DNA of 60,069 bases from a virus (IMGVR_UViG_3300042884_001023:1-60069); one strand, 5' to 3'; shown: positions 25,074 through 33,229, counted from the stretch's first letter. Made by a program: numbers and translations. Notes: generated by a model not told the origin, from the sequence alone.

Positions 25074-25217
25074 ATATTAATATTTAAAAGAATTTTGGTC
25101 AACCACTCGCATCCCACCAATTTATTGTATCAAACTTTCTGTAGTCTAAACGATTAAATCTCCTACTACTCATTTTCAACTCACTTGCCTAAGCCTTGTC
25201 CGTTGTAAATTCTTTTG
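25074..25217 (-). other. tRNA spacer with a 24-codon micro-frame
   Basis: 144 bases between tRNA-fMet and tRNA-Phe. A short frame from ATG 25173 to TGA 25099 encodes MSSRRFNRLDYRKFDTINWW plus DASG. Its composition (Arg, Tyr, Trp) is unlike random AT-rich sequence, but no promoter or binding site supports it. No tRNA found here. Confidence 0.35.
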
Positions 25218-25291
25218 TGGTATGGGAATGGAATCGAACCATCGGCACAAGGAGTTTCAATCCTTTGCTCTACCTACTGAGCTACCACACC
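25218..25291 (-). tRNA. tRNA-Phe (GAA)
   Basis: Acceptor GGTGTGG/CCATACC, anticodon stem AAGGA/TCCTT around TTGAAAC (anticodon GAA), T-loop TTCGATT, discriminator A. One extra C lies between T-stem and acceptor strand. Confidence 0.88.
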
Positions 25292-25470
25292 AATTATTTG
25301 TAATTAGTAGTTGACACACACTCTCGTTTCACCATCTTGTATCAACAGGTTAATGCACTTTACGAGTTTCCCTTTTCTTACAATCACAATATCTTAAATC
25401 AAAGAACTTTTTCCCTTTTGTGTGGGGGTGAGTCCACCATCACATTTTCTCACCCCCGTTGTTTGTTATA
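25292..25470 (-). other. Leader of the tRNA transcript
   Basis: No gene seen. The transcript should begin near 25464 and soon forms a strong GGGGGTGAG/CTCACCCCC hairpin (plus coordinates about 25424-25457), which could protect the 5' end. The rest is AT-rich with weak pairing. Confidence 0.5.
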
Positions 25471-25502
25471 CAAATATATGTAGTTTATTTTAAACTGACA
25501 AA
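25471..25502 (-). promoter_or_regulatory. Promoter of the five-tRNA cluster
   Basis: On the minus strand TTTG (plus 25499-25502), 20 bases, TATATTTG (plus 25471-25478). It drives Phe, fMet, Thr, Gly and Glu tRNAs and perhaps the protein genes beyond. Confidence 0.8.
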
Positions 25503-25536
25503 TCTTTTTGAAAAATATTTTATTTTTTTTTGATCG

Positions 25537-25992
25537 TCAACGACAGTGGTGATCTGCCGCTCTTGTTGCAATTTGATTGTCGGGTTTAATGTTTGTCTTG
25601 TAACCAAGAGACATTGCCCACCCAACAACCGGTTGAACAAGTTTAGAACTGAAGTGGTTTTCGTCTGAATTATAATCAAGATCAATTTCAACCTTAACCT
25701 TAACTTTTTGTGTTAACCATTCAGCGACTTCAATTGAATACTCGGCTTCATTCCATAACCTCGTCCACTTATTTTTTATCTTCTTCACTTTGTGTTTGTG
25801 ATAAATGTAGTGAACTCCCCTGTTTCCATATCTATAAGCAATTGCCGTCACATAAACGGTATTTCTTCTGTGGTTTTGCGAATCCGTTCCAATATGTATT
25901 TCGGTATAGGGACATTCTTGAAGGATGTCAATTGTGTGTTTTACGATATCAAAAATCGCATCCCCATCAACTTTTCTAAATACCCGATTCAT
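25537..25992 (-). CDS. YkuK/DUF458-type RNase H-like protein
   Basis: 151 residues. EIHIGTDSQNHRRNTVYVTA near the start gives the first acidic residue of a predicted RNase H-like fold, followed by AIAYRYGNRGVHYIYHKH, the helix EAEYSIEVAEWLT, and VEIDLDYN with further Asp residues. This pattern fits the YkuK (DUF458) family, predicted nucleases found in bacteria and phages. Its substrate is unknown. It ends just upstream of the tRNA-cluster promoter, so a link to tRNA or RNA processing is possible. Confidence 0.75.
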   Translation of the reverse strand: MNRVFRKVDGDAIFDIVKHTIDILQECPYTEIHIGTDSQNHRRNTVYVTAIAYRYGNRGVHYIYHKHKVKKIKNKWTRLWNEAEYSIEVAEWLTQKVKVKVEIDLDYNSDENHFSSKLVQPVVGWAMSLGYKTNIKPDNQIATRAADHHCR

Positions 25993-26014
25993 ATTATGTT
26001 TTGGGTAAGAATTG

Positions 26015-26398
26015 TCAAAATTTTATTATTACACCTGTTGTATGAAATATTTGACTATCACTTAATCCTGTTATAAATAGTCGTTGAAAAACTTTAACAT
26101 TTGGTGAAATATAAAATCTTGCTCGTATATCGTAGGATCCGGCAAAAATTATGTCGTTAATTGTTAGATCTGAAAATGTATCCATCGCAGGAATTCTTCT
26201 AAGTTTTGAACTCACCGATATTTGAAACTTATTATATTCCAATCTACAAACATAATCGTTCTTTGGTTTTAAAGTGAACTTACTAAAATTGTTTTTTGCA
26301 ATTCCTTCATAATCTATGGTGGAATAAGTTCTCATTAAAGGTTGAGAAAAAGTCACCTGATGGATCAGTAGTCCAAATAGTAAAATTAGTTTTTTCAT
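26015..26398 (-). CDS. Small secreted protein
   Basis: 127 residues from the ATG at 26398; the upstream ATG at 26422 would overlap the preceding gene and displace the signal peptide. Signal peptide MKKLILLFGLLIHQVTFSQ, then a beta-rich mature part (YVCRLEYNKFQISVSSKL, ARFYISPNVKVFQRLFI). No domain recognised. Envelope or surface function likely. Confidence 0.65.
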   Translation of the reverse strand: MKKLILLFGLLIHQVTFSQPLMRTYSTIDYEGIAKNNFSKFTLKPKNDYVCRLEYNKFQISVSSKLRRIPAMDTFSDLTINDIIFAGSYDIRARFYISPNVKVFQRLFITGLSDSQIFHTTGVIIKF

Positions 26399-26408
26399 AT
26401 TATATAGT

Positions 26409-26906
26409 TTATTTGATTTCAAATGCGCATCTCATAATTTTTTTGGTTTTAACGGCATCCTCAAAGTTTCCAATAACAACACCATCTTTGATTGTAAATG
26501 CGTGTTGTCTAACTAAAACAAAGAAAGTTCCTTTTGGGTTTTGTTTAATAAAGGTCCCAACGGTCATTTTTCTCAGTTTGGTTTCTCCTTTGATCGTTAC
26601 ATTATAAGATAAAGAATTAATTAATGTAGAACTTTTTCTAACACCAACAGGATAAACTTTTTTGTAGTTTACAGTCGTTCTATCGTCAGCCATTCTTACA
26701 AGCTTACTTACAGTTCCGTAAGTCCCTTTTTTTGGTTTTCTACCGAATTTTTCGGCAACATATTTGTGGGCTTTATCGTAAGAAATATCAAATGCCGATG
26801 CAAATGCTCTTACAACACAATCGTTATTTTCTGATTTTGCAATCACTGATTCTGAATATCCTTGGATTGCTTTTGATGTGGCTTCGTATGGTAGTTTGTT
26901 TTTCAT
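26409..26906 (-). CDS. Papain-like/C39-type cysteine peptidase candidate
   Basis: 165 residues from the ATG at 26906; the longer frame starts at TTG inside the promoter. ENNDCVVRAFASAFD gives a Cys (C30) at the head of a helix, and FVLVRQHAFTIKDGVVIGN gives a His (H135) and Asp/Asn, the layout of papain-like and C39-like folds. Such small proteins are common in phages; targets are unknown. TATCTTTG ends four bases before the ATG, so the mRNA is probably leaderless and under a host-type promoter. Confidence 0.65.
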   Translation of the reverse strand: MKNKLPYEATSKAIQGYSESVIAKSENNDCVVRAFASAFDISYDKAHKYVAEKFGRKPKKGTYGTVSKLVRMADDRTTVNYKKVYPVGVRKSSTLINSLSYNVTIKGETKLRKMTVGTFIKQNPKGTFFVLVRQHAFTIKDGVVIGNFEDAVKTKKIMRCAFEIK

Positions 26907-26934
26907 AATACAAAGATACAAAAATTATTTAATT

Positions 26935-26971
26935 AAAAAAAAAGTGTCAGAAAAATTACCAACACTTTTTT
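26935..26971. terminator. Terminator
   Basis: AAAAGTGT and ACACTTTT arms with A and T runs on the two sides, between the degenerate tRNA and the peptidase-like gene. Confidence 0.6.
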
Positions 26972-26981
26972 CAATTTTTAT

Positions 26982-27053
26982 AAGTCGTAAAAGGATTCGA
27001 ACCAATGACACATCCATAATACGGATTGCTCTAGCCATCTGAGCTACACGACT
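26982..27053 (-). tRNA. Degenerate tRNA or tRNA-like element
   Basis: Acceptor AGTCGTG/TACGACT pairs fully and the D-arm GCTCAGATGGCTAGAGC and T-loop TTCGAAT are canonical. However, the T-stem ATTGG/CCTTT has two mismatches, and the anticodon arm is two bases short: either ATCCG-TATTA-TGGAT with a five-base loop or ATCC-x-GTATTAT with anticodon ATT. An amino acid cannot be assigned. Confidence 0.6.
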
Positions 27054-27077
27054 TATAATATCTTATAATTTATTAAA

Positions 27078-27203
27078 CTATAAATTATTATTTTCAGATT
27101 GTAAAATTAATATATGTTCGTATTCTAACATTTCTTTTACGTATTGATTAAAATCTTCAGAGTTAATGAACTCTTCGTGTAACTGATAAAAAATTTCTTC
27201 CAT
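27078..27203 (-). CDS. 41-residue acidic protein
   Basis: MEEIFYQLHEEFINSEDFNQ, then YVKEMLEYEHILILQ and SENNNL. It is a predicted helical, acidic peptide between two tRNAs, with protein-like composition. No domain recognised. Confidence 0.5.
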   Translation of the reverse strand: MEEIFYQLHEEFINSEDFNQYVKEMLEYEHILILQSENNNL

Positions 27204-27216
27204 ATTTTTAAAGTTG

Positions 27217-27290
27217 TGATCCCGTTTGGATTCGAACCAAAGACCTACTGCTTAGAAGGCAGTTGCTCTATCCAGCTGAGCTACGGGACC
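27217..27290 (-). tRNA. tRNA-Arg (TCT)
   Basis: Acceptor GGTCCCG/CGGGATC with one G:U, anticodon stem ACTGC/GCAGT around CTTCTAA (anticodon TCT, reading AGA/AGG), T-arm TTTGG-TTCGAAT-CCAAA. AGA is the main Arg codon expected in this AT-rich genome. Confidence 0.93.
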
Positions 27291-27305
27291 ATATTTTACA
27301 TTTAG

Positions 27306-27390
27306 CAGAGGAGGAGGGATTCGAACCCCCGGATCTGTTAGGATCAACGGTTTTCAAGACCGCCTCATTCGACCGCTCTGACACTCCTCT
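27306..27390 (-). tRNA. tRNA-Ser (TGA)
   Basis: Acceptor AGAGGAG/CTCCTCT, anticodon stem GCGGT/ACCGT around CTTGAAA (anticodon TGA), a long variable arm with GATC/GATC pairing, T-arm GGGGG-TTCGAAT-CCCTC, discriminator G as required for Ser. Confidence 0.93.
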
Positions 27391-27425
27391 GTTTTTCAAA
27401 GAACAAATCGTTCTTTATAAATATA

Positions 27426-28190
27426 CTAATTGTTGTATAACATGTCAATCAATTCACGATCGATTGGTGCATATTCTGTAGTTGTTGTCCAACCTTGGTA
27501 GAAAATACTCTCAGGGTATTTGTATGAATCATTCAAAAGACCAAGAGATTGAGTTAATTCCTCACGTAGTAGGTGTTTTTGAGCATCAACATTTGTAGCT
27601 CGATAAATATCAACATACATGATACCGTAGTTACTTGGGTATACTTCAAAATAACCCCAATTATTATTCAAACGTGATGGATATACCACTTCATAGGTTT
27701 CTTTGAAGTCTTCATACCCACCTAAAAAGATGAAGAAATTGGCGTCACTTTTATTATTCACAATTTTAATATCGATTGGGTCGATTATGTCATTTAATTC
27801 AGAAATAATTCTTTTTAATTCAGAAGTTAAATTAGACACTTTAGATCCATCGACATAGATTTTCATGTCTTCAGTCCATTTAATTGGTGTTGATCTTTTA
27901 CCTGTAAACTCGGAATTAAATACGATGGTGTTGAAATATTCTATCGCTTCTTGAGAATGACTTACTTTATTTGGTTTTGAGTTTTCTTCTGAAGTTTCAG
28001 ATGATGTATTAGTTCCACCGCCGTTATTTGTGTTTTCTGAGGTTTCGTCATTCTTATTAACCAATAAGTGAGCTAATTCTTTTTCTGGATCATAATTAGG
28101 TAGATCGTCATTTTTCATTGAGAAGATCAAAATGAAAAATAATGCGATTGATACTAAACTAACAGAGATTTTTAAAAGTGGTGTTTTCAT
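27426..28190 (-). CDS. DUF2927-type secreted or anchored metallopeptidase-like protein
   Basis: 254 residues. One N-terminal membrane or signal segment (LKISVSLVSIALFFILIF), a disordered Asn/Ser/Glu linker to about residue 80, then a folded domain. HLLREELTQSLGLLNDS near residue 215 and YQGWTTTTEYAPIDRELIDM resemble DUF2927, a secreted family with a degenerate zinc-peptidase signature (Glu of REELTQ). A host-type promoter lies upstream: TTTG at 28242-28245, 19 bases, TATATTTG at 28215-28222, minus strand. It should act at the envelope early in infection; the substrate is unknown. Confidence 0.75.
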   Translation of the reverse strand: MKTPLLKISVSLVSIALFFILIFSMKNDDLPNYDPEKELAHLLVNKNDETSENTNNGGGTNTSSETSEENSKPNKVSHSQEAIEYFNTIVFNSEFTGKRSTPIKWTEDMKIYVDGSKVSNLTSELKRIISELNDIIDPIDIKIVNNKSDANFFIFLGGYEDFKETYEVVYPSRLNNNWGYFEVYPSNYGIMYVDIYRATNVDAQKHLLREELTQSLGLLNDSYKYPESIFYQGWTTTTEYAPIDRELIDMLYNN

Positions 28191-28267
28191 AGATGTTTTA
28201 TTTGTTTACTTCTACAAATATAGTAGTTTTATCTATTACACCAAAATTTTTTTAAACTTTTTTTAAA

Positions 28268-28897
28268 TTATTTTTCTGTTGGGGTATTTGAGTCACCCAT
28301 TCCGATTTTTGATTTAACGTTATTCATAATATCTTTATCAACTTTAAGGTTTTTGGTAATGTCTGAAGCTTTAGGTGCGTTTGCAGCCCCTTTAAATACG
28401 GTCATATCAATACCTCCCGCAAATTCTTTAACCAATGGACAAACTATATTTACCAATTTTTTTTGTAGTTTAAGATATAAATCAGTTTTTGTTGCCGCCT
28501 CAACCAAAAGTTCTTTAAGAGCTATGTGTATTAAACTATCAAAACCAGCACTTTTTCTCCATTGATCAATAAATGCTTCGATTAATGCTTTTGCTAATTG
28601 TGAAGTCAAATAGTCACAATCATTTAATAATTTATAATAATTTCTAAAAGGAACATTTGCCAATAAATTTTTGATTGCCAAAGCAATATACGAATCAGTT
28701 GGTATTCCTAATTTACCAACCAAATATTCAAATAACTGACCTTTTATTGTTTGTGTTGCTGCAGTCCCAAAGTTACTTAAAATAAACTTACCGACATCCC
28801 ATAGTTGATCCTCAACCAATAGTCGATCATAACCATTTTCAACCAATCTTAGTTTTTCATAAACTAAGTCTAAATATAAATTATCGATACTTTTCAT
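28268..28897 (-). CDS. Unknown helical protein, tag-like N-terminus
   Basis: 209 residues. The first 30 (YLDLVYEKLRLVENGYDRLL then VEDQ) are helical, with Leu-Val-Glu positions resembling the processing sites of the tagged set. The rest is helical and hydrophobic (AIKNLLANVPFRNYYKLLND, HIALKELLVEAATKT), ending in a Lys/Asn/Ser tail. It follows the 378-residue tagged gene by one base, so both are on one late transcript. Possible internal head protein. Confidence 0.6.
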   Translation of the reverse strand: MKSIDNLYLDLVYEKLRLVENGYDRLLVEDQLWDVGKFILSNFGTAATQTIKGQLFEYLVGKLGIPTDSYIALAIKNLLANVPFRNYYKLLNDCDYLTSQLAKALIEAFIDQWRKSAGFDSLIHIALKELLVEAATKTDLYLKLQKKLVNIVCPLVKEFAGGIDMTVFKGAANAPKASDITKNLKVDKDIMNNVKSKIGMGDSNTPTEK

Positions 28898-28898
28898 A

Positions 28899-30035
28899 TT
28901 AATATTTAAAAATTCTTTTAAACTCTTCGTTCAGGGCTTTTGAAACTCTTTTGTCAAGTGATTCTTTAATTGAATAGTCTTTTTGTGGTTCTGATGAAAC
29001 TTGTGTTCCTCTTTTAAGTGCTGCAACTAAATTAGCCAACCCAAATCTTGAAGTTCCATCAGTTAATAAATCTTCAAACTCGTCTTTTACTCCAATAGCA
29101 CCTCCTATATAATTTTTCTTTTGACATTGGATTGCTAAATATTTGTTTGCCCATAGATTTTGATAACATTCAGTAGTTGCAATTCCTTTTTCGTTTTTAC
29201 ACTTACTTAAAAGTTTTATAACATTTCTACAACTTTCTCTTTCAGGAACTGGTAATGTTCCTTCCATAGGATATACTCTTAAATTAGGTTCTTTAGTTGC
29301 CGCATCTCTAAGAGATGGATAATCAACCGCCAAATCTTTCAATAAAACACCTGTATTTGCCTCAGCACTATCGGGTGGTAAATTTTTTTCTAATCTAGTA
29401 AATTTCTGTTTATTTAAAAGCGCTTCAGTATCTCCTAAAACGTTTCTATTTGCATTCAAAAGACTAGTTTGAACCCAAACATATCCTGTTCCTTTATATC
29501 CTGGTATGATGTCGCTATAAGGTTTTTTTGTCCACTCACCCATATTACCCGTTGGTTCGAATTCCGCAGTTGTGTCCGCATTAGTTTTAAGATAGTCGTC
29601 TAATGCTCTTTTTTGTTCAGGAGTTAAAGTATCTTTACCTAATTGTGATAATTCTTGAATTGCATCACAATCAGATCCCCATCCTTTGTTGTATTTTGTT
29701 GGTTTAAATCCTGCTTTAAATGCGTATGATAAAAATTGTTTTTTCCCCATCTCAGTTTCTTTATCTTTCACACCAAAAAATACTAATCCCATACCATCTT
29801 CTCTTAAAGGTGTTGAGATATAAGCAACTTTATCTAAACCTGCCAATTCAGGTATTTTTGATATTTCAGAACTTGGGAAATCTTTAATAGTTCTACCCTT
29901 TACTAACGCAGAAAAAGTAGGACATGAATTTATACCTTTTTGTAAAATATCATACTGGTCATTATAATTTAAACCTAATGTTTTGGTTTCATCAGCTTCT
30001 TTAAGAAGTTTTCTTATCATTCTATCGATATCCAT
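28899..30035 (-). CDS. Tagged 378-residue protein
   Basis: The N-terminus IDRMIRKLLKEADE is a short tag of the Ile/Arg-rich type with Leu-Leu-Lys-Glu before Ala, a good match to the T4 prohead-protease consensus. The body has a Trp/Gly-rich region (GYKGTGYVWVQTSLLNANRN) and six or seven cysteines (CDAIQELS, SCRNVIKLLSKCKNEKG, CYQNLW, IQCQKK). A helical C-terminus (KALNEEFKRIFKY) repeats a tag-like motif. GGTATATTTATA lies upstream. No known domain; a packaged protein is inferred. Confidence 0.65.
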   Translation of the reverse strand: MDIDRMIRKLLKEADETKTLGLNYNDQYDILQKGINSCPTFSALVKGRTIKDFPSSEISKIPELAGLDKVAYISTPLREDGMGLVFFGVKDKETEMGKKQFLSYAFKAGFKPTKYNKGWGSDCDAIQELSQLGKDTLTPEQKRALDDYLKTNADTTAEFEPTGNMGEWTKKPYSDIIPGYKGTGYVWVQTSLLNANRNVLGDTEALLNKQKFTRLEKNLPPDSAEANTGVLLKDLAVDYPSLRDAATKEPNLRVYPMEGTLPVPERESCRNVIKLLSKCKNEKGIATTECYQNLWANKYLAIQCQKKNYIGGAIGVKDEFEDLLTDGTSRFGLANLVAALKRGTQVSSEPQKDYSIKESLDKRVSKALNEEFKRIFKY

Positions 30036-30087
30036 AATAGTTTTTTTTCTTTTTTTATATAATATAAATATACCGTAACAAGTAAAA

Positions 30088-30327
30088 TTATAAAAGTGTA
30101 TTTGCTTTACCTCTTGTTATTTTGTAAAGATCTTTCCATTTGGCTTTATAATCAATTTGGTTTGCAACACTTCTTGTTAATCCTGTCTCCCATTTTGTGA
30201 CCGTAGGATATGTAGTTCCACCACCTCCACCACCGGCAGCAGCGGCATCCTGTTCACCTAATTCTTTTTCTTCACCACTATTTATGGTATATCTTTTTAA
30301 TAAATAAATTATTTCGTCTAAGTCCAT
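30088..30327 (-). CDS. Small protein with poly-Ala/Gly linker
   Basis: 79 residues. MDLDEIIYLLKRYTINSGEE resembles the DIDRMIRKLLKE tag of the downstream gene, then DAAAAGGGGGG forms a linker, followed by TYPTVTKWETGLTRSVANQI and a basic end. The linker separates a targeting-like head from a small folded tail. GGTATTTATAA precedes the start. Unknown role. Confidence 0.6.
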   Translation of the reverse strand: MDLDEIIYLLKRYTINSGEEKELGEQDAAAAGGGGGGTTYPTVTKWETGLTRSVANQIDYKAKWKDLYKITRGKANTLL

Positions 30328-30342
30328 TTTTTTATAAATACC

Positions 30343-30373
30343 TTTGTAGAATGAAAAAAAAGATATATATTTG
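30343..30373 (+). promoter_or_regulatory. Bacteroidota-type promoter
   Basis: TTTG at 30343-30346, exactly 19 bases, TATATTTG at 30366-30373, upstream of the lipoprotein at 30391. Confidence 0.8.
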
Positions 30374-30390
30374 TTAAAACAATAAAGATT

Positions 30391-30894
30391 ATGAAAAACC
30401 TATTTTATTTTATCCTTTCAGTTCTAATACTTTCCTCTTGTGTTAAATACGGAGAGCCGGTTTCGTTAAGTTTAAGTGGTGAATATCGAATTGATAAAAT
30501 CACCTACGAAAATAAAGACAACTCAAATTTAAATCAGGTTTTTTACCCTGGTGATCTTTATGTTAATGAAAGTGAAACCAAACCTTTAGACACAATTGCG
30601 GTTGGTTTTACAAGACTTGCATTAGATTATGCGGTTATTTATTTTGATCCAATCGATGACCCATCAGCAGGATCAACAACATGGACAAAACAATACACAT
30701 ACATGGTTCAAGGACACAATAATGTTTATGATTTAGGATATATTGTATTCAACTACGATGGAACAAAAAGAGTTTGGAAAATAATTGATGATGGAATGGA
30801 GAGTTTGGTTATTCGAACTTCAGGAAGTTACGATTATGGAAATAATAATAGTGGTGAAACTACAACAATGTTTTTAACCCGAGTTGGTCCTTAA
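30391..30894 (+). CDS. Lipoprotein
   Basis: 167 residues. Signal MKNLFYFILSVLILSS with lipobox Cys at residue 17 (LSSC). The mature part is beta-rich (LSLSGEYRIDKITYENKDNS, TIAVGFTRLALDYAVIYFD, YMVQGHNNVYDLGYIVFNY), resembling a small lipocalin- or calycin-like barrel, though no family is recognised. It has a perfect host-type promoter. It would be displayed at the outer membrane of the infected cell. Its stop overlaps the convergent gene by four bases. Confidence 0.75.
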   Translation: MKNLFYFILSVLILSSCVKYGEPVSLSLSGEYRIDKITYENKDNSNLNQVFYPGDLYVNESETKPLDTIAVGFTRLALDYAVIYFDPIDDPSAGSTTWTKQYTYMVQGHNNVYDLGYIVFNYDGTKRVWKIIDDGMESLVIRTSGSYDYGNNNSGETTTMFLTRVGP

Positions 30895-31193
30895 ATCAAC
30901 TCGGGCTTTGGTAGTTTTTCTGGTTTAACAATGTAATACTCATTTAAAAATTCCATCAAGTTATCTTCATCGATACTTGCAGACTCATTCCAAAAAAAGT
31001 TTTCATCGTCATCTTCATCATCATCAAACTCAAAACTTTCTAAAACTAAATCATATCCGAAATCATCAACTTCAAGTAAGTCTATGTTATCAATCCTTAC
31101 TTCTTCTTCTGAATCTATTGTCAATCTAAATTGAACTTCTAAAATATTGGTGTCTTCGTGTAGGAAATAAAAAATTATTTCTTGAACTTCCAT
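30891..31193 (-). CDS. Small acidic protein
   Basis: 100 residues, rich in Asp, Glu and Phe (VEVQEIIFYF-like start, EFDDDEDDDENFFWNES centre), ending in VKPEKLPKPELI. It starts one base after the upstream EEEK-type gene, so the two are coupled. Acidity resembles DNA mimics, but many late proteins here are acidic, so that is weak. Confidence 0.6.
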   Translation of the reverse strand: MEVQEIIFYFLHEDTNILEVQFRLTIDSEEEVRIDNIDLLEVDDFGYDLVLESFEFDDDEDDDENFFWNESASIDEDNLMEFLNEYYIVKPEKLPKPELI

Positions 31194-31194
31194 T

Positions 31195-31833
31195 TTAATT
31201 ATACTTTTTAAACCTTTTGAACATGTCTAAAGATTCTTGAAGTTGCGAATAGAATTCAGGAAGAACATCTTCGTCAACATTTGAAATTATTTCTTCATTG
31301 TCAACTTTTTCGAAATCTTCCTCCATTTCAATAAATGGATCATCTTGCTCTGAATCTTCAAAATCATCGTCAAAAGTTTCGTTAATCTCTTCTGAGGAGT
31401 AATCTTCCAATTGGTCGATATCGTATTCATATTGGTCCTCATTTTGTTTCATGTCGTCCGCATAATTTCCGAAAGATTCATAATCAAACTCTTCTTCATT
31501 TGGTGAAGGATACACATCGTGCATAAATTGTGTATTTCTGTCTTCAGTGTCCATATAGGAATCAATATCTACCGTTCCGTTTTTTAAATCATATGGACCA
31601 TCACCAATTCTATCTAATGGAGATTCATTTATATTAATATTTGTATATTGTTTTACATTTCCTTTGTTAGAAACCGTTACTCCATTTTTATCGTTCGCAT
31701 AATCCTGAACATATAATGGATATTGGTTACTTTCTTGATTATATTTTGTCACATAACCATCATAAAGAGATTTATGTTGATCTAAAATATTAGATTTTTC
31801 TTCTTTTGTCATTTTGAAAAAGTATGCATTCAT
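31195..31833 (-). CDS. Acidic protein with EEK-type N-terminal tag
   Basis: 212 residues. KMTKEEKSNILDQHKSLYDG matches the EEEK-x-x-I-x-x-LY tag of 57252-57761 and 21628-23169. After a polar region (YPLYVQDYANDKNGVTVSN) comes a strongly acidic, Tyr-rich disordered part and a short basic end (SLDMFKRFKKYN). GAAATATTTATT precedes the start. Probably a packaged or prohead-core protein. Confidence 0.65.
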   Translation of the reverse strand: MNAYFFKMTKEEKSNILDQHKSLYDGYVTKYNQESNQYPLYVQDYANDKNGVTVSNKGNVKQYTNININESPLDRIGDGPYDLKNGTVDIDSYMDTEDRNTQFMHDVYPSPNEEEFDYESFGNYADDMKQNEDQYEYDIDQLEDYSSEEINETFDDDFEDSEQDDPFIEMEEDFEKVDNEEIISNVDEDVLPEFYSQLQESLDMFKRFKKYN

Positions 31834-31937
31834 AGTTTCTTTTTTTTAATAAATATTTCAGTTAGGTCAAATATTTTAAAAAATCGTATTAAAGTAATTT
31901 ATAATGATATTTATTTTATGAATACCAAACTATTACA

Positions 31938-32558
31938 ATGAAATTAGTCTTATCTGAATCTCAATATATTAATCTTTTAAAAGAGGAAAAAGAGGAAGAA
32001 ATATCTCAAACATTTTCCAATTCAAAAGACATTGCAAAGAAAATTGTGAGAGACGTAAAAAACCAACACGGAATTGATTTTACTTTTGCTCTAACTTGGG
32101 GTTCGGTTATTGGTGGTTTTGTTGGCCCTGTTTATAGATATATGGAAGGAACTTATACTAACTTAACTGAAGATGAAATATCTTTAATTTGTTTTGGTAT
32201 AATCTTAACTTTCTTTTCTGACAATAAAGAAAAATTAAAAAAAGTTTTAGAATTAATAAAAGAAAAAAAACTTGTTACTTTTTTTGATAGAGCTTTATTA
32301 AAAAGTTACGATTTAAGGGATGCATTTTTTGGGTTTTTAGAAAGTCTGAACATGACCTTTTCTAAAGTCTCTAATATGTTGGCATACACTTTTTTAGTTC
32401 CTTTAGTTCCATTAGTTAAAAATTTGGCAGATATGGATTTATCTACTGAACAAATGGAACTAGTTGTTATGGGAATAACTCACTATACAGGTGGTATAAT
32501 ATCGTCAAAGATAATATCTGAACTTTTAGAAAAAATGATTAAAAGATTTAGATCTTAG
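31938..32558 (+). CDS. Tagged membrane-active protein (plus strand)
   Basis: 206 residues. The N-terminus MKLVLSESQYINLLKEEKEE belongs to the KIIISE-Q-x-x-L tag group with Leu-Leu-Lys-Glu as candidate cleavage site. The body has three or four hydrophobic segments (FTFALTWGSVIGGFVGPVY, LICFGIILTFF, MLAYTFLVPLVPLV, LVVMGITHYTGGIISSKII), typical of membrane proteins. GATATTTATTTT precedes it. A packaged protein that inserts into the host membrane at entry is one reading. It ends overlapping the convergent zinc peptidase by 11 bases. Confidence 0.65.
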   Translation: MKLVLSESQYINLLKEEKEEEISQTFSNSKDIAKKIVRDVKNQHGIDFTFALTWGSVIGGFVGPVYRYMEGTYTNLTEDEISLICFGIILTFFSDNKEKLKKVLELIKEKKLVTFFDRALLKSYDLRDAFFGFLESLNMTFSKVSNMLAYTFLVPLVPLVKNLADMDLSTEQMELVVMGITHYTGGIISSKIISELLEKMIKRFRS

Positions 32559-33171
32559 AATTACGATCTAAAATCATTTGAATAATCTCCTCTTGTTCTT
32601 CTTTATTTAAATTGTGAATTTCTGTGTGAGTTGAAAACCAATTTCTAACTAATGTTTCAAATGGTCTTTTGGTTACATTTTTCATTCTTCTAAATCCTGC
32701 AACTTGTGCGTCAACTTCTTTTGGGTCAGAATAATATTCAAATGGCGGTAATTCTTCTTCATCTTCTTCATCACTAAAATAAAACATACCGGTTTCTTTC
32801 TGATATAGATGTCTCATTTCATGAGCAATCACCTCATTTAACTCACCAACCAAATCATATAACATAGTTGTTTTATTTTTTGGGTTATAAACTATTTTAA
32901 CTTCAATAACATTTTCGTTTCTTGCGAAATATGCGTTTACCAAAAAATTATCTAAATCAGGAAATTCTTCTATTGTAAGTTCAACCGAAACTGAAGTTTT
33001 TGGTGAAAAATATTCCATATGTTCTTCATCGTTGTTTGGTAAATCTTCAGGTAAATAAAATTCACCCTCATCATTAGATTTAAAAACGGTGATTATATCT
33101 CTTACAATTTGTCTTATAAGTTTAGTCTCTTCTGATTTTTCTATTAATAAAAGTTTTTTAATCTCGATCAT
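32548..33171 (-). CDS. Zincin-type metallopeptidase (HEMRH)
   Basis: 207 residues from the ATG at 33171, which follows GAAATATTTATC; a longer frame to 33258 lacks sense at its N-terminus. The zinc motif is VIAHEMRHLYQKETG (H117, E118, H121), with DPKEVDAQVAG downstream offering an acidic third ligand. Residues 1-35 (KKLLLIEKSEETKLIRQIV then RDIITVFK) look like a tag. It could be a packaged protease acting on host proteins or the cell wall. Confidence 0.75.
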   Translation of the reverse strand: MIEIKKLLLIEKSEETKLIRQIVRDIITVFKSNDEGEFYLPEDLPNNDEEHMEYFSPKTSVSVELTIEEFPDLDNFLVNAYFARNENVIEVKIVYNPKNKTTMLYDLVGELNEVIAHEMRHLYQKETGMFYFSDEEDEEELPPFEYYSDPKEVDAQVAGFRRMKNVTKRPFETLVRNWFSTHTEIHNLNKEEQEEIIQMILDRNSKI

Positions 33172-33229
33172 ATTGATAAATATTTCTTTATGTTGTATTA
33201 TTAGTTTAAATAAAAAGTAATTTAAGTAT

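Noticed and set aside
25074-25217. A further tRNA between fMet and Phe
   Set aside because: No TTCGANT T-loop or acceptor pairing found on either strand.
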